NCBI GenBank assembly: GCA_903813345.2
Contig: CAIIXF020000012.1
Location: forward strand, 9,880,432 to 9,944,431
Reading direction: 5' to 3'
Origin: Owenia fusiformis
Lineage: Eukaryota > Annelida > Polychaeta > Sabellida > Oweniidae
Length of the DNA stretch: 64,000 bases
Part shown: positions 34,901 through 45,620 of the stretch, one piece after another
Layout: each line of letters opens with the position of its first letter
How positions within the stretch are numbered: the first letter of the stretch is position 1
The notes under the pieces: generated by a model
Seen by the model: only the letters and a program-made list of their open reading frames with translations
Told to the model about the DNA's origin: nothing
Database searches by the model: none
Made by a program: the position numbers and the translations under genes

Positions 34901-37900
34901 GTCATTAGCCTGAATCAATGCACATATCAATTTTATGGAGTCGATAATGGTAACCGTATTTTACAGGAAAATGATAATCTGAAACCACATTTGCGTTCAA
35001 TCTGGTTCAATGATATCAAATTACATGTAGGCTTACATCCCATTCACATTTCCGACGGCGACCGTGCGGTCTATCATTTTTACGGTCAGTAATATTTCTA
35101 CTCTCACCGTGGAATTTCTGCGGTTGGAAACTTTTGCAGTCACATTTCCTACGGCAGCCGCCCGGCGAACTTTGAATTTATGTTGATAATAAACATTAAT
35201 GTATATTTCTATTTCGTTTTAATCAGTACAATTTATAGGTTAAATGTTATTTATATTGTTAGGACATAATGGATACGCCGTACGGAGACCGCAATTAAAT
35301 CAGTGAAATTCTGCGGCGAGCGTAGGAGCGGTCTCCGTATGGCGTATCCAGTTTTTACAGGCCGCAGGGTAGCCTTAGAAATTATAACTCGGAATTATTT
35401 GCAGTTTTAATAACAATACATGAAAGTACAGTATGTGAAGTTTTGAAGATAATTGATGCATATTTAACAAAATAGCAGCTCCAGTTCTCTTACTTTTGGA
35501 ACACCCTGTAAATAATTATTTCTTTTCTTCCCTTCTGACCCCTAGAGACCTCCATCCTAAGCATGAGGTGACATACGAATAAACCAAGGTTTTATAATTT
35601 TTAGCAATGTATCAATTGAGATTTGACCCAAGTTTTTTTTAAATGACACGGAAAATGATTTAAATGACATAACTGTGTGAATCAAAGCTATTATTGGAGA
35701 AAACTTTTCACTGAATTCAAATATGCTATTGAAAATAAAAAAGTAAATCATTAGAGGTAAAAAGTGCAAATCTCTTAAAATCCCATAGAAACGAGAATTT
35801 GCGAGATTTCAAAGCTATTTAGAAACTCTTCAATTGATCTGCGGTCGACGTACGGTCGCCATAGGACAATGTGACTGGGGTGTTACCACTCGCAGTCTAA
35901 GTGGTTTTATATTGAAACTATTTGTGGTTAGCACCTTTATGGAGGATTGTTTTTATATTCCACAAATCATTATGTTCCGTGAAAAGTGATATCCGAGAAC
36001 ATGTTTTAAAATGATGGTATGACTTTTGTACATTCAGGTTGCAAACAAAGCTACCCTTAAGCAGTCCGCAACCATGGGAGGGTACCTACGAGGTCGACCC
36101 AGTGGATATTATCATAGATGATCTAGAACTTCCCTTTTCTACAATATACGTCTCTGCATCCTCTTTTCAAGCCAACCAAGAACTTTGTAGGGTTGACTTT
36201 TACCCATGCGCCAACAAGGATAATATGTATGTCATGTTTTGTATTTAGAAACAGACTTCATCTATGCATTTGATTTTAAAAACTTATTTACTCGACGTGT
36301 TCTTTCTCTATATATTCTATGTTGCATAGTTGAGTCAAAAACGAACAGTCTAAAATTAAAGATATGTATTTTACTTCCATCGTATATTTATCTTAGGACT
36401 CACAAATAGCCTATACACATTTCCAGCTATTGTCCAGTGATGAGCATATTCCAAGATATCACTGATAAGCTAGGGGAGATAACATTCACACCTGGTGGGG
36501 ACGGGGGTTACCGAGGAGAGCTCTACGTTATCGACGTAGACATTCCTTTAATTGATCCAATCAAGGTTACATTTAATAGAATCGGTAAGTTTTTGTATGT
36601 GGAGATATCTGGAGATATCTTGATGTGAACCCCTGAATCAATTTTCCTATAGGACACCATTAAAAGATTCAAAATAATTTGCTTGGACCTTAACTATATG
36701 AATTTGGGATCGAATTTTAAAACATTAGGATAGATATTGTATTGTATCCTTTATTACCACATTATTTCTATGTGAGCACATTACAATTTTCAATATTTTT
36801 TAAAACATATTTACATCAACAGGTTGCGTATTTTATACATAAAATAAATTGCCTTTAAAATCATATTAAAATCATCTTCCTCTTTAAAAATCTGGAGTAC
36901 ATTATCTTCTCGTACATACATTATATTATATGTTTGATCAGAGTCTTAAAACATAGTATTTTGTCAGCCCCGGCTACGATTGAACCCTCATCAACAACGC
37001 ATCGGCCACGTACATTAAAAGAACGCGTGGAGCAGGAATTAGTGCCATTTGAGCACTTTGTTGGGACAGAACGCGAGAACGAGAAAGCCACACTGGCAGA
37101 GCGCATGGAGAAATGGTTTGTTCCAGGTAAACATATGATTGCATTGACAGATATATAAGGACTATAACGAGCCATCATGGTAGCCACAAATTCACCTGAA
37201 AATCAATCAAATGCCCTCATTAGATCTCGTCACATATATAAATATTTACAGATCAGCTGAAATATCAATCAACAGTGTGCCAGTTAATCATATCAAGAAA
37301 TGTCTAATAAAGTTAGAAAGATGTACATAAAATGTGGCTGTACATCATTTTGCCTGGTACCATTCGGGGGGTGTAACATTCATCACCGAAATAATCCCCC
37401 TATTAGATAAACGATGGCATGAAGCTTGGCTTTTTGATCGACCCTCACTTTACTAGCCTCGACTGACTAGTCTCCTGTCTCTGCAATTTACATGTATATT
37501 TTAGGTATATCTGTAGCAGTGATCAACAACTCCCAGGTGGAATGGGCAGATGGCTATGGTTATGCCCAAGACGGTAAGTGTCGCAGTCAGCCACGCCTGT
37601 ACACATACATCATGTTTTACAGTCCCTTTGTGGCACATTGTCTTTGTGCGGCGCAAGATGGCAATCGGTAATGTGAAACCTGGGCATGATTTCAGCCTGT
37701 ATTTTTGTACATGCTTTTTTAACCGCGGGCAAGATTTCAATCCTAAAAACTTACTTGAAAGAAAATATATTATTTTAGGTCATTTCATATCTTTTTAGTG
37801 GTAAATGTAAAAACTATTTTGCAATGTGTGAAAAGTATTAAAGTCCAAGACTCTATGCATTGGGGAATGACAAAAAAACTAAAACTCGATGCTGCGCATC

Positions 37901-40900
37901 TCGTGCAAATTTTTGAGAGCAACACCTTCCAGGTATGGTCATTCAACATTGCACTGAGTCAATGGCTCGGACAAACCCTGGCCCATTTTTGTGATCCAAG
38001 GAAATAAGGGTATATTGCAGGGGGATCTCCCAAAGTTCAGTGTTCGTATTGGGTCACGCGCTATACATGTGATAGATCCATATAAGGCTAATGGGACTAC
38101 ATAGGAATCCAACTTGTTGTTGTCCGCCATTTTGAATATCTGTGATAGATTCATTTATGGCTTGTAGGAACATGTAAGGAAAGCTAAGGGGAATCCCCTA
38201 ATACCAAGTAATACCCCAAAATTATGGGAGCTGCTCAATTATTTTGGGTATATCGGCACGATTTACGGTCCAGGCAGAACTGTTTGTAAACAAAATTGAT
38301 TTTTTGAAAATAAGCTCCAACTCAATCTTATTTCTCCCCTGGAACTGTTAGAATGACATCGTAACCACGTGTCAATTATTTCTTCAAAACCATTTGAAAC
38401 TCGCTGGGGACTCACAGTGCTCTACTTTTTAGTAATGTGTCACTCAGTAAAAAATATTGAGCGTTTGGTATGTAGTTTCACAAAGTTTTATTCTTTTGTT
38501 TTCTTCACAAGGTGTACCTTCTACCGCGGACACTGTATACCAGGCAGGGACTCTGAGTAGCTTGCTGACGTCACTGGCTACGTTGAAGTACGTAGAAAAT
38601 GGGACCTTGGATCTAGAGAAGAACATCAACGAATACCTGACATCTTGGAAGGTTTGGGGAATGTCACCAGTTTGATTCAAAATAAACGTTTACTTATTCT
38701 GATATTTTGTATTTTATTTCACAAGTTAACTTAAATCTGCATCTGATAGCAATAAGGACTCAACATATAATGTATAACATTTTTACATCATCAAATGATG
38801 AATTCAAAGCTCAAAATAACATTACATGTTTTCAGATTGAGTACGAAGGAGTGCAAGACGATCGCGTAAAACTGAAACATCTGTTAAGTCACAGTGGAGC
38901 AGTTGAAGTTGAAGAGTTTGAAGGTTATGCCCAAGGCGCTCCCATTCCGACCCTTCTTCAAACTCTAAACGGCGAAGTACCAGCTAACAACGTGAAGGTT
39001 GAGTTACAATCTTACTCTTCCAAGCTAAGAACGCAAAGTTTAGATTATAATTCTGAATAAGCGAACATGTTTTGACTGTGAGGATTATGTCATTTTTTAT
39101 TCCATTACTCAAGCCTTGGCCTTCGCCTTGGTTAAAGCTTCGACTAAAACACACGTCTTCAAGTAGATTAAGTAGAAACGAATATCCTCACTGCAGTAAG
39201 TTATTCTAGGTGGAACTGATAGAAGACCTCCTCGATGTGTTAGGAAACGGTCCTTTAACTCCTGGTGAACAAGAAGATTATTCGTCTGGGGGATTCGCTG
39301 CATTACAGCAACTACTGGAAGATGTTACAGGACTACCGTATAGTACAATTGTACAGGATATGGTGAGAATTCGTTAGTTCAGTCAGTCACGAACCCCTAA
39401 AATTAAGGAAATTGTTGTTATGGATCAGAATGTACCGCTGACACTACGTTGACATGATTAAATCTTTTTTGAATGATTAAATCTAGATGGCTGTAGTTTT
39501 TGTTTTAGGTTCTGGACAAAGTGAATATGTCATCTAGTAGTTTTGCACTAAGGGACTACAGTGACACTAATGACGTAGCATTCGGCCATCGTTGCAACAG
39601 TTCTAAGGAAACTTCTGTGCCAGGTTTTCACTACAAATATAGTCTTATCAAAAGACTTCTATTCGCATGCATTGAGTGTAGGATTTTCAGTCTAAGATAT
39701 CATTGGTTTTTAATTTTGTTCAGCTGTTTTCACGTTCAGTTTCTAGTTTGTTTGTAAAAAAGTGAACTTGCAATTTATACATTACTCCAATGCACATTTT
39801 TTTGTATAGCCATAAATATGATTCCTGTTTTGGTATAATCGGTATAATTTATTAAAACTGGTTGGTTGCCTTCAACTGGTTAATAGGGAGTTTAAGCTTG
39901 CATATAAAATCAAAACGCAACCTACCTGTATACGTATGACCAATCGTCAATACAAATGCATCGCTTAAATGTTTTCCGTTCACGTTTAGGTTGTGAAAAC
40001 ATTGCAAGCTTAAACTCCCCAATATCTTGATTTAACGTCTGCAAGATATTGGATATATCACTCGTGGCCCTTCATTCTATTATTACATCGATTATTTCAT
40101 AGGTAACTGGAACCGTTTCCCAGAATCAGCTGCCCAAGGTTTATGGTCAAATGTAGCTGACTTGGCTAAACTTGTCATTAATATTGCTAAAGGTCAGAGT
40201 GGAGACCCAAATTCGATATTAAGTAAGTGTAATATCATGAACATTTAAGCTTCTAAAGGTGTGTTAAAGTTCCCAAATGCATAGTTCATACAAGGCATTA
40301 ACATGACAAAATTTCGCCTAGGTGCTCACAATATTATTAGTTCAATCTGAAGTCAGATTTGAATTTTTGAGAACCTTTCTGATGCCTTTTTGAGATTTCT
40401 TTGACCTTGAGAAGGTCATTGAATGTCAAATCTTAAATCTATAGTCAGATTTGAACTTCTGATAACCTGTAAATGATTTTGAAAAAATTGGGTCAATTTG
40501 AAGCAAGCTGAAAATAGGCCTTTTTGACATTTTTAACCTGTTTTGACCTTGAAAAGGTTATTGAAGGTCAAATTTTTAATGTAAAGTCAGATTTGAACTT
40601 CTGAAAACATGAAGATGATTTGGAAAAAAGTTGAAGTCAGTCTAAACAGTATTTGTTAAGTTATTGGTAACAACCGCCGATCGCCAACCATCAACCGCCA
40701 ACCACCAACCGCCGCCTCAAAAAAAACGGAGAGCACCATAATATGTCACCACTTCTTGGTGGTAAAATAAACATTTTAAAAACAATAAAAGCATTACCTA
40801 TATTGAGTTCTAATAATGATTGTTCAAATCCCATGCTTCACAGATGCTGAATCTACGTCAAATATGCTTACATTACAATTACCGTCAGTAGAGGGCGCAC

Positions 40901-43900
40901 GGTTTGGTTTGGGAACAGAAATAGGGGACGGACGGGAGTCTAGTAAATGGTTTTACAATACTGGCTACAGTGAGGGTTATTGTAGCGAGATCATTGGTAA
41001 TACAGATGGTAGAGGTCTAGTGATGATGTCTAATCTAGGGTGTAGTCGGGGACATTTCCTTTTGGGGGAGTTGTTTCGTTCAGTGGCAGGTGTCTATGGT
41101 TGGGATGATGCAGCACAAGCAAATGTGGAATTTAATACAAGGTACACAAGTTTTACCAACGTGTTACTTGTTTTGTGTTACTTGACAACGTATGCATTTA
41201 TACCATATTCGCTTAGCATTTGTACACAACAGGTCCGTCCGAAGGATTTCCCATACGGATTTAGCCGACACACCCAAGCAAAGTGTCTACCGTGCGTAGC
41301 GCCACAAGTTAAGGGGGTCTGAGAGCCATATTTGCATCATTCAGCACAAGTCTCTGAAAAAAATTGAAAGGGGGAGCTGTCGCCCCAAATGCCTCTCTTC
41401 TTCGGACGGGCTTGCATAAAGATAGAATGTTTTTGCCCGATGCATAGGTGCTGTTCATTGAAACCAACCGCCGTATACAGATAGTTTTTCGACGAACGAT
41501 GACTAATTTGAAACCACAACGGGCTTCAATGATGCCACCCTACCCTAATTTTGGAATTTTTATGGTATAAATCTTATGTGGACAATATTTGCATAAGTTT
41601 CATAAACTACAGTACTATGTTACACGAGAGGCAATATCTGAAAACACGTTTTTGGAAGGTATTTTAGGAGCGGATCTGGAAACCACAATGGCCCCAAAAG
41701 TCACAGTAATGCCCAAAGGGGCCCACTAATTGAGGCCCTTAAAGGTCTTGAACCACAAATTTCTGGGCCCATCCAGGGCGGCCTGCCCCCCCCCCTCCCC
41801 CGCCAGTGTGATTGGTATGACTGTTTGTATCTTTAGGTTACCCGTAAAGCTTCCATTGAGTAGTCCACAACCATGGGAGGGTACCTACGAGGTCGAACCT
41901 GTGAACATTCCTATTGGTGGACCAATAGAACTACCATTTTCTACAATATACGTCGCTGCATCCACTTTTCAACCCGACCAAGAACTATGTCAGGTCGACT
42001 ATTACCCATGCGCCAACAAGGATAATACGTAAGTAGTAAAATCTAACACAGTTTAGCTTTAAAGTATATTTGATTTTGATACTGTTTTATATATATTTTC
42101 CAATAAGTCTTGTCTGTCTGAGGAGGAAATGATCAATGTCTTTTTAAGAAAGGACAAGTCTCGGTTTGGAGAAGAGTCTCGTGGACTAATGTTTTTTTAT
42201 GAGAAATATAGAAATATCACCCAAATTAAATTATAAATATTCAAAAGAGGACATTTAAATCTACAAGATGTAAAGATATCACAATTGTCCGAAGCAGGGG
42301 TAACGGTGCAGTAGATTCAATAAAATACAAGTCTCGATTTGGAGAAAGAAGTTCATCAGTGTACTGCGCTAATAATTTTTAATGAAAAATCTAGAAATAT
42401 CACCCAAATTAAAGTACGAGTTTTCAAAAGAAGACATTCAAATCTATATTATGTAAAAAAAATTGTCAAAAGCAGGGAGAATAGCCCTTTAGTTCCCATT
42501 TAATGAAAATACCCTTTGTGTTTGCCTATTTTTCATAATGAAACTTAATTTAGATATTCAGGTGTATGTCTTAGGTGTCACAAATATACACATTTCCAGC
42601 TATTGTCCAGTGATGAGCATATTCCAAGATATCACTGATAAGCTAGGGGAGATAACATTTACATCAGATGGGAATGGAGGCTACCAAGGAGAACTTTACG
42701 TTATCGATGGACGGCCTTTTGTTGGCGAAATAAGGGTCACATTCAAAAGAATTGGTAGGTTTTATTCAATAGTCTTTCCCTGAACCATATCACGGAGGAT
42801 TTCAGAATTCAATTAGATTTAATCACATATAGCTAGGTAAGGTATGTCCGATTCCAGCCAATTAGAACACAGCGTTACATATAACTACAGTGCATTATAT
42901 CACCAACCACCGCATCCAAGGTCACTCCTTATGTGGTTGTCAAGGTAACAACTTGACCCTACAGATTGAGACTGATGGTTTGTCAACGTGACCCTTGCAA
43001 AAAGTGTCACTGAAAATATGTTGTCCAAGTGATTTCGTATCATTTAAGTGATGGTAGAAAATATTTTGTTGTGTGAAAAGATTTGAAGCGTAAGGCTCAA
43101 TGCAATGTGGAACGGCCATTCCTTTCAGGCGTTGTTTCCTAAATTTAACACTCGATGCTATGTATCTCGTGCAGATTTTGGAAATCAACGCCTTCAATGA
43201 ATGGTCATTCCAAATAACATTGAGTCCAGGGCTTAAATCCTTAAACCACATAGAAATAGTTTTTATTAAACACGGCATGCCAAAAAAGAAGTGAGTTGCC
43301 CCCATAATTACTTGTAATTTTGTACCGCTCATTAATAAATAATCAGCATAATGCATATTAGCTGATACGCTATCCCATCATTTAGAAGGATATTATCACA
43401 TGAATAATCACGAGCTCATGTTTGCTAAGAGAAACGCATGCAAAGTAAAATTTGCTATTTTGGAAATGGCAGTCATATTAGTTGACCATCATCAATTCTA
43501 AACGACGGTGATCGTATTTCAATTACCCTATCCAAACCTTTTGATAATATCCAAAAAAACAATGCAACATTTAACATCCTTAGATCAATTGTAATGGCAA
43601 ACGATCCCATTTTATAAAATTGGTCATCGAAGGAGACAATGAAATCTCTCAATATGGGGAATCTCATCATCCGCTTTAGAGAGAAAGGTTGATGGGATTC
43701 TACCGCTCCTGCCATCTTAATTGTCGTCCAAAACCCGAACGTTACTTATTACCATTGGTTGGTCACAGTTCTTTAGCTATACAAACTAAACAATGACTTT
43801 ATATTAACAATGTCTCCTCTGGCATGTTCTGATTTTAAGGCTTGTTCACTTTCTTGCCTTCAATGGTTTTAAGTTACAATCCCTTGTGAGCACTCCCTCC

Positions 43901-44330
43901 CCCAAGTACAAGTGTTGTTATATATTTTATTGACATTTTAGCATACATTATCAGTGGTGTTAGTAACAAAAATAGTTTAAAGATCTAGAGATTTTAATCA
44001 GTTACGCTCTATGTAGCTGCCAATGAAAAATCAGAGGAGGTAACGCATGCCAAATATTTGTTGGGAATACTCATGCATTGTATATTTGTGTGAATTTAAA
44101 AAATGAAATAAACATAAGCATAAACATGAATCTGTCATTTCTTCTATGCTATTTCAGCTGCAGCAACCATCGACCCTTCAATAACACAAGATCCATCTCT
44201 TACAACAACATCACCGCGTACCACAACCACGCAAGGTGTAAATGGCGCAGAATCCGTTATTTCAACGAACGTTATGATTATTGCTACTCTCTGTTATCTG
44301 CTTTATACAAGCTTTTCATACATTTCATAA
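28995..44330 (+). CDS. Two-domain GPI-type serine beta-lactamase-like protein, 22 exons, 1101 aa, catalytic motifs lost
   Basis: Domain A exons: 28995-29046, 29486-29605, 29896-29964, 31157-31296, 32089-32250, 32469-32621, 32788-32896, 33370-33489, 34101-34398, 36038-36226, 36427-36584. Domain B exons: 36968-37126, 37505-37573, 38512-38651, 38836-38997, 39210-39362, 39509-39623, 40103-40222, 40844-41141, 41837-42028, 42600-42754, 44158-44330. All phases agree (3306 nt). A signal peptide (MVTTSLIFTVCLFHAA) leads. Each domain matches the PF00144 fold landmarks (VPGISVAVIN, ATLKYVENG, LLSHSG, LQQLLEDVTG, GLWSNVADLAKL), plus a C-terminal beta-rich domain (PWEGTYEV). The usual SxxK is TLSS (94-97, 613-616), YxN is YSS (205, 724) and the HTG/KTG box is NTG (347, 868). 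The end (NGAESVIST, then a hydrophobic run) looks like a GPI-attachment signal. I infer a surface pseudoenzyme. The A-B join at 36584/36968 keeps the phase and no second signal peptide is seen, so one gene is favoured over two. Confidence 0.86.
29089..29252. repeat. Palindrome in intron 1 of the lactamase-like gene
   Basis: Arms of about 65 bp: ATCTAACCTCAATATGGCAT at the left, inverse at the right, with TTTTTCTGATTTTTGAAAAA inside each arm. It begins 43 bp after the donor of the signal-peptide exon. Confidence 0.88.
30713..31112. repeat. Word array of GCCCCAT and GTCCCA in both orientations
   Basis: About 400 bp consist almost entirely of the words TGCCCCATC, GATGGGGC, AGTCCCA and TGGGAC. 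The first part is a TIR unit: AAGCCCGGTATACACCAATG at 30713 is inverted near 30920. The second part (30940-31112) centres on a palindrome AGAATGAACATGTTCATTCT. It ends about 45 bp before the exon at 31157. The several long open frames across it, on both strands, are by-products of the repeat. Confidence 0.85.
31901..31980 (+). pseudogene. Duplicated acceptor and start of exon 5 (domain A)
   Basis: TTCTCAG|ATTGGGTATAAAGAAGATCA resembles TTTTCAG|ATTGGGTACAAAGGAAGGCA at the real exon (32089). Only about 33 bp are duplicated. The frame runs to a TAA at 31978-31980 and domain B has no counterpart. A donor-like AA|GTAAAC at 31975 could make a cryptic exon. Confidence 0.7.
33155..33286. mobile_element. 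TA-flanked MITE in an intron of domain A
   Basis: GGGAGTTTAAGCT at 33155 and its inverse AGCTTAAACTCCC ending 33286 are flanked by TA. The same element is at 39886-40019 in the matching intron of domain B, so it inserted before the domain duplication. Confidence 0.88.
33484..33650 (+). repeat. Tandem duplication including a 5' splice site
   Basis: The exon end and donor (ATTAA|GTAAGTGTAACATCATG, GT at 33490) recur with GT at 33584, followed by the same downstream sequence. Unit is about 94 bp. Domain B has a single copy. Confidence 0.88.
33690..34025 (+). repeat. Repetitive intron block rich in TGACCTT/AAGGTCA
   Basis: Degenerate units of about 60-90 bp contain GTCAGATTTGAACTT and TGACCTTGAAAAGGTCA; a GTCACCACTTGGTGGTGAC palindrome ends the block. 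The same block is at 40320-40770 in domain B. AAGGTCA is a nuclear-receptor half-site, but here it is a repeat component. Confidence 0.75.
34598..34889. mobile_element. TIR element in domain A only, about 290 bp
   Basis: TIRs of about 60 bp: CACTACACCACCCCCATACT at the left, inverse of CACTACCCCCATACTGTAGC at the right. The matching intron of domain B lacks it, so it inserted after duplication. Confidence 0.85.
35270..35350. repeat. Short palindrome with 22-bp arms
   Basis: TGGATACGCCGTACGGAGAC at the left is inverted at 35328-35350 (GTCTCCGTATGGCGTATCCA). Intron of domain A. Confidence 0.8.
39886..40019. mobile_element. TA-flanked MITE in an intron of domain B
   Basis: Paralogous copy of the MITE at 33155-33286, with ends GGGAGTTTAAGCTT and AAGCTTAAACTCCC, at the same place between the exons ending 39623 and starting 40103. 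Confidence 0.87.
40320..40770 (+). repeat. TGACCTT/AAGGTCA intron block, domain B copy
   Basis: Counterpart of 33690-34025 with an extra unit; ends in the ATATGTCACCACTT motif before the exon at 40844. Confidence 0.72.
43040..43290. repeat. Dispersed repeat related to 37798-38010 and 17590-17750
   Basis: The shared words TGTGTGAAAAG, CTCGATGCT, ATCTCGTGCA and GGTCATTC occur here and at 37798-38010 in the same order. A relative at 17590-17750 has inverted GACTCAGTGCATTG / CAATGCATTGAGTC ends. It lies in the last intron of the lactamase-like gene. Confidence 0.6.
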
Positions 44331-45620
44331 AGACACTTAAAAAGACGCAAAGCGAGCAAAGGTGGATCAAGATGTATATCACTAACTTTCCACACCAGGG
44401 AGCTAATTTGTTAACATCTGTAGGAGGAGAGACCAATGTTTTATTTGGTTATAGCCTTTAGTTTAAGGTAGCATTCGCGAATTCAACTGACGGTTGATGG
44501 TTTAACCTACTTCTCATGGCCAAGTCATTTTTATATAAATGGAATACATGTAACTATCAAGAAACATTGATTTTTTATTGACTCATGAAAGGGGTACAAA
44601 TATAAAAATCCAGACTCTATTCATAGGTACTTTTCATATTCAAATGAGTTGGCCATAAAATAGTTTGCTAGTCCGCCAGCCAGCAGTTGAATTAAAAAAT
44701 GCTTCTTTGGTCAAAGGGTGGCATCACCTGAATTTATGAAAAAGGTGCTCAATCTAGAATTCGTGGTTAGGATGTTGTAGTTACTGGAAAATGTTTCTCA
44801 CGGAATTGTAGTCTAAATGTCAAATGGGAACATTTTGTAGCGATTTAGAACAAGTTGTTATAACAATACATGGGGCCTATCAAAAGTTTAATGACTTAAC
44901 AATGATAATATAGCTTTCGTATGGTATATAACATAGCGAGAATATTTTCTATCATTGACGATGGATGGGATTTTCATTATGAGACACACTGACTGTATAA
45001 TTCATAATTAACATACTTGTAAGGCAATGGTTTGAAAACAGGTGTCTCAACAAATATGTTCAAATCAGAATGCATATTAATAATTTCATCAGTACAATTT
45101 CGTCAATACAATGCATAACTATGTAGAACAAAAAGCTTTCTGGAAATACATACGTTATACTATCTCGTGATGGTTATATACTTTGAGGGAAATAGAATCG
45201 ATAAGTACATTAACACAACTATGTTGAGTAAAATGTTGGTAACGACTAAATTTTATGACATTCAGTTTTTCCCATTGATAAGTTACTATATGACTGAGAT
45301 TTGATTATATGTGGATGTGTTTCAAATAAATACGTATAAAACACCATTCGTTTGCTGTTGATCAATTTTATTTCATGCCAAATCAAAAAAAAAAAAAAAT
45401 GTATACCAATTACAAAAGTGCTGTGTGTTTTTGTTATTGCCTTGATGTGATCTATTCTTTCATCTTTACTTGTGTCAAGTGTGTGGTTTTTGTAAAACAT
45501 GTTTTTTCTTTTTAAAATGTAAACTTGATGGGACTTGAAAACTTGAAATGGACTCGTCAAAGCTAAACATTTTGGCCGGTGTGATTGATACAAAGACTAT
45601 TTTATTTCGATTGACATAAG
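44331..45620. other. Convergent intergenic interval
   Basis: Lies between the stop codons of the lactamase-like gene (+) and the double-VWA gene (-). I see no further exon. A poly-A run of about 14 occurs near 45385. Confidence 0.5.

Noticed and set aside
36934-37158. Independent second lactamase gene starting with a local ATG
   Set aside because: No signal peptide precedes 36968, while splicing from 36584 keeps the phase; one fused gene is simpler.
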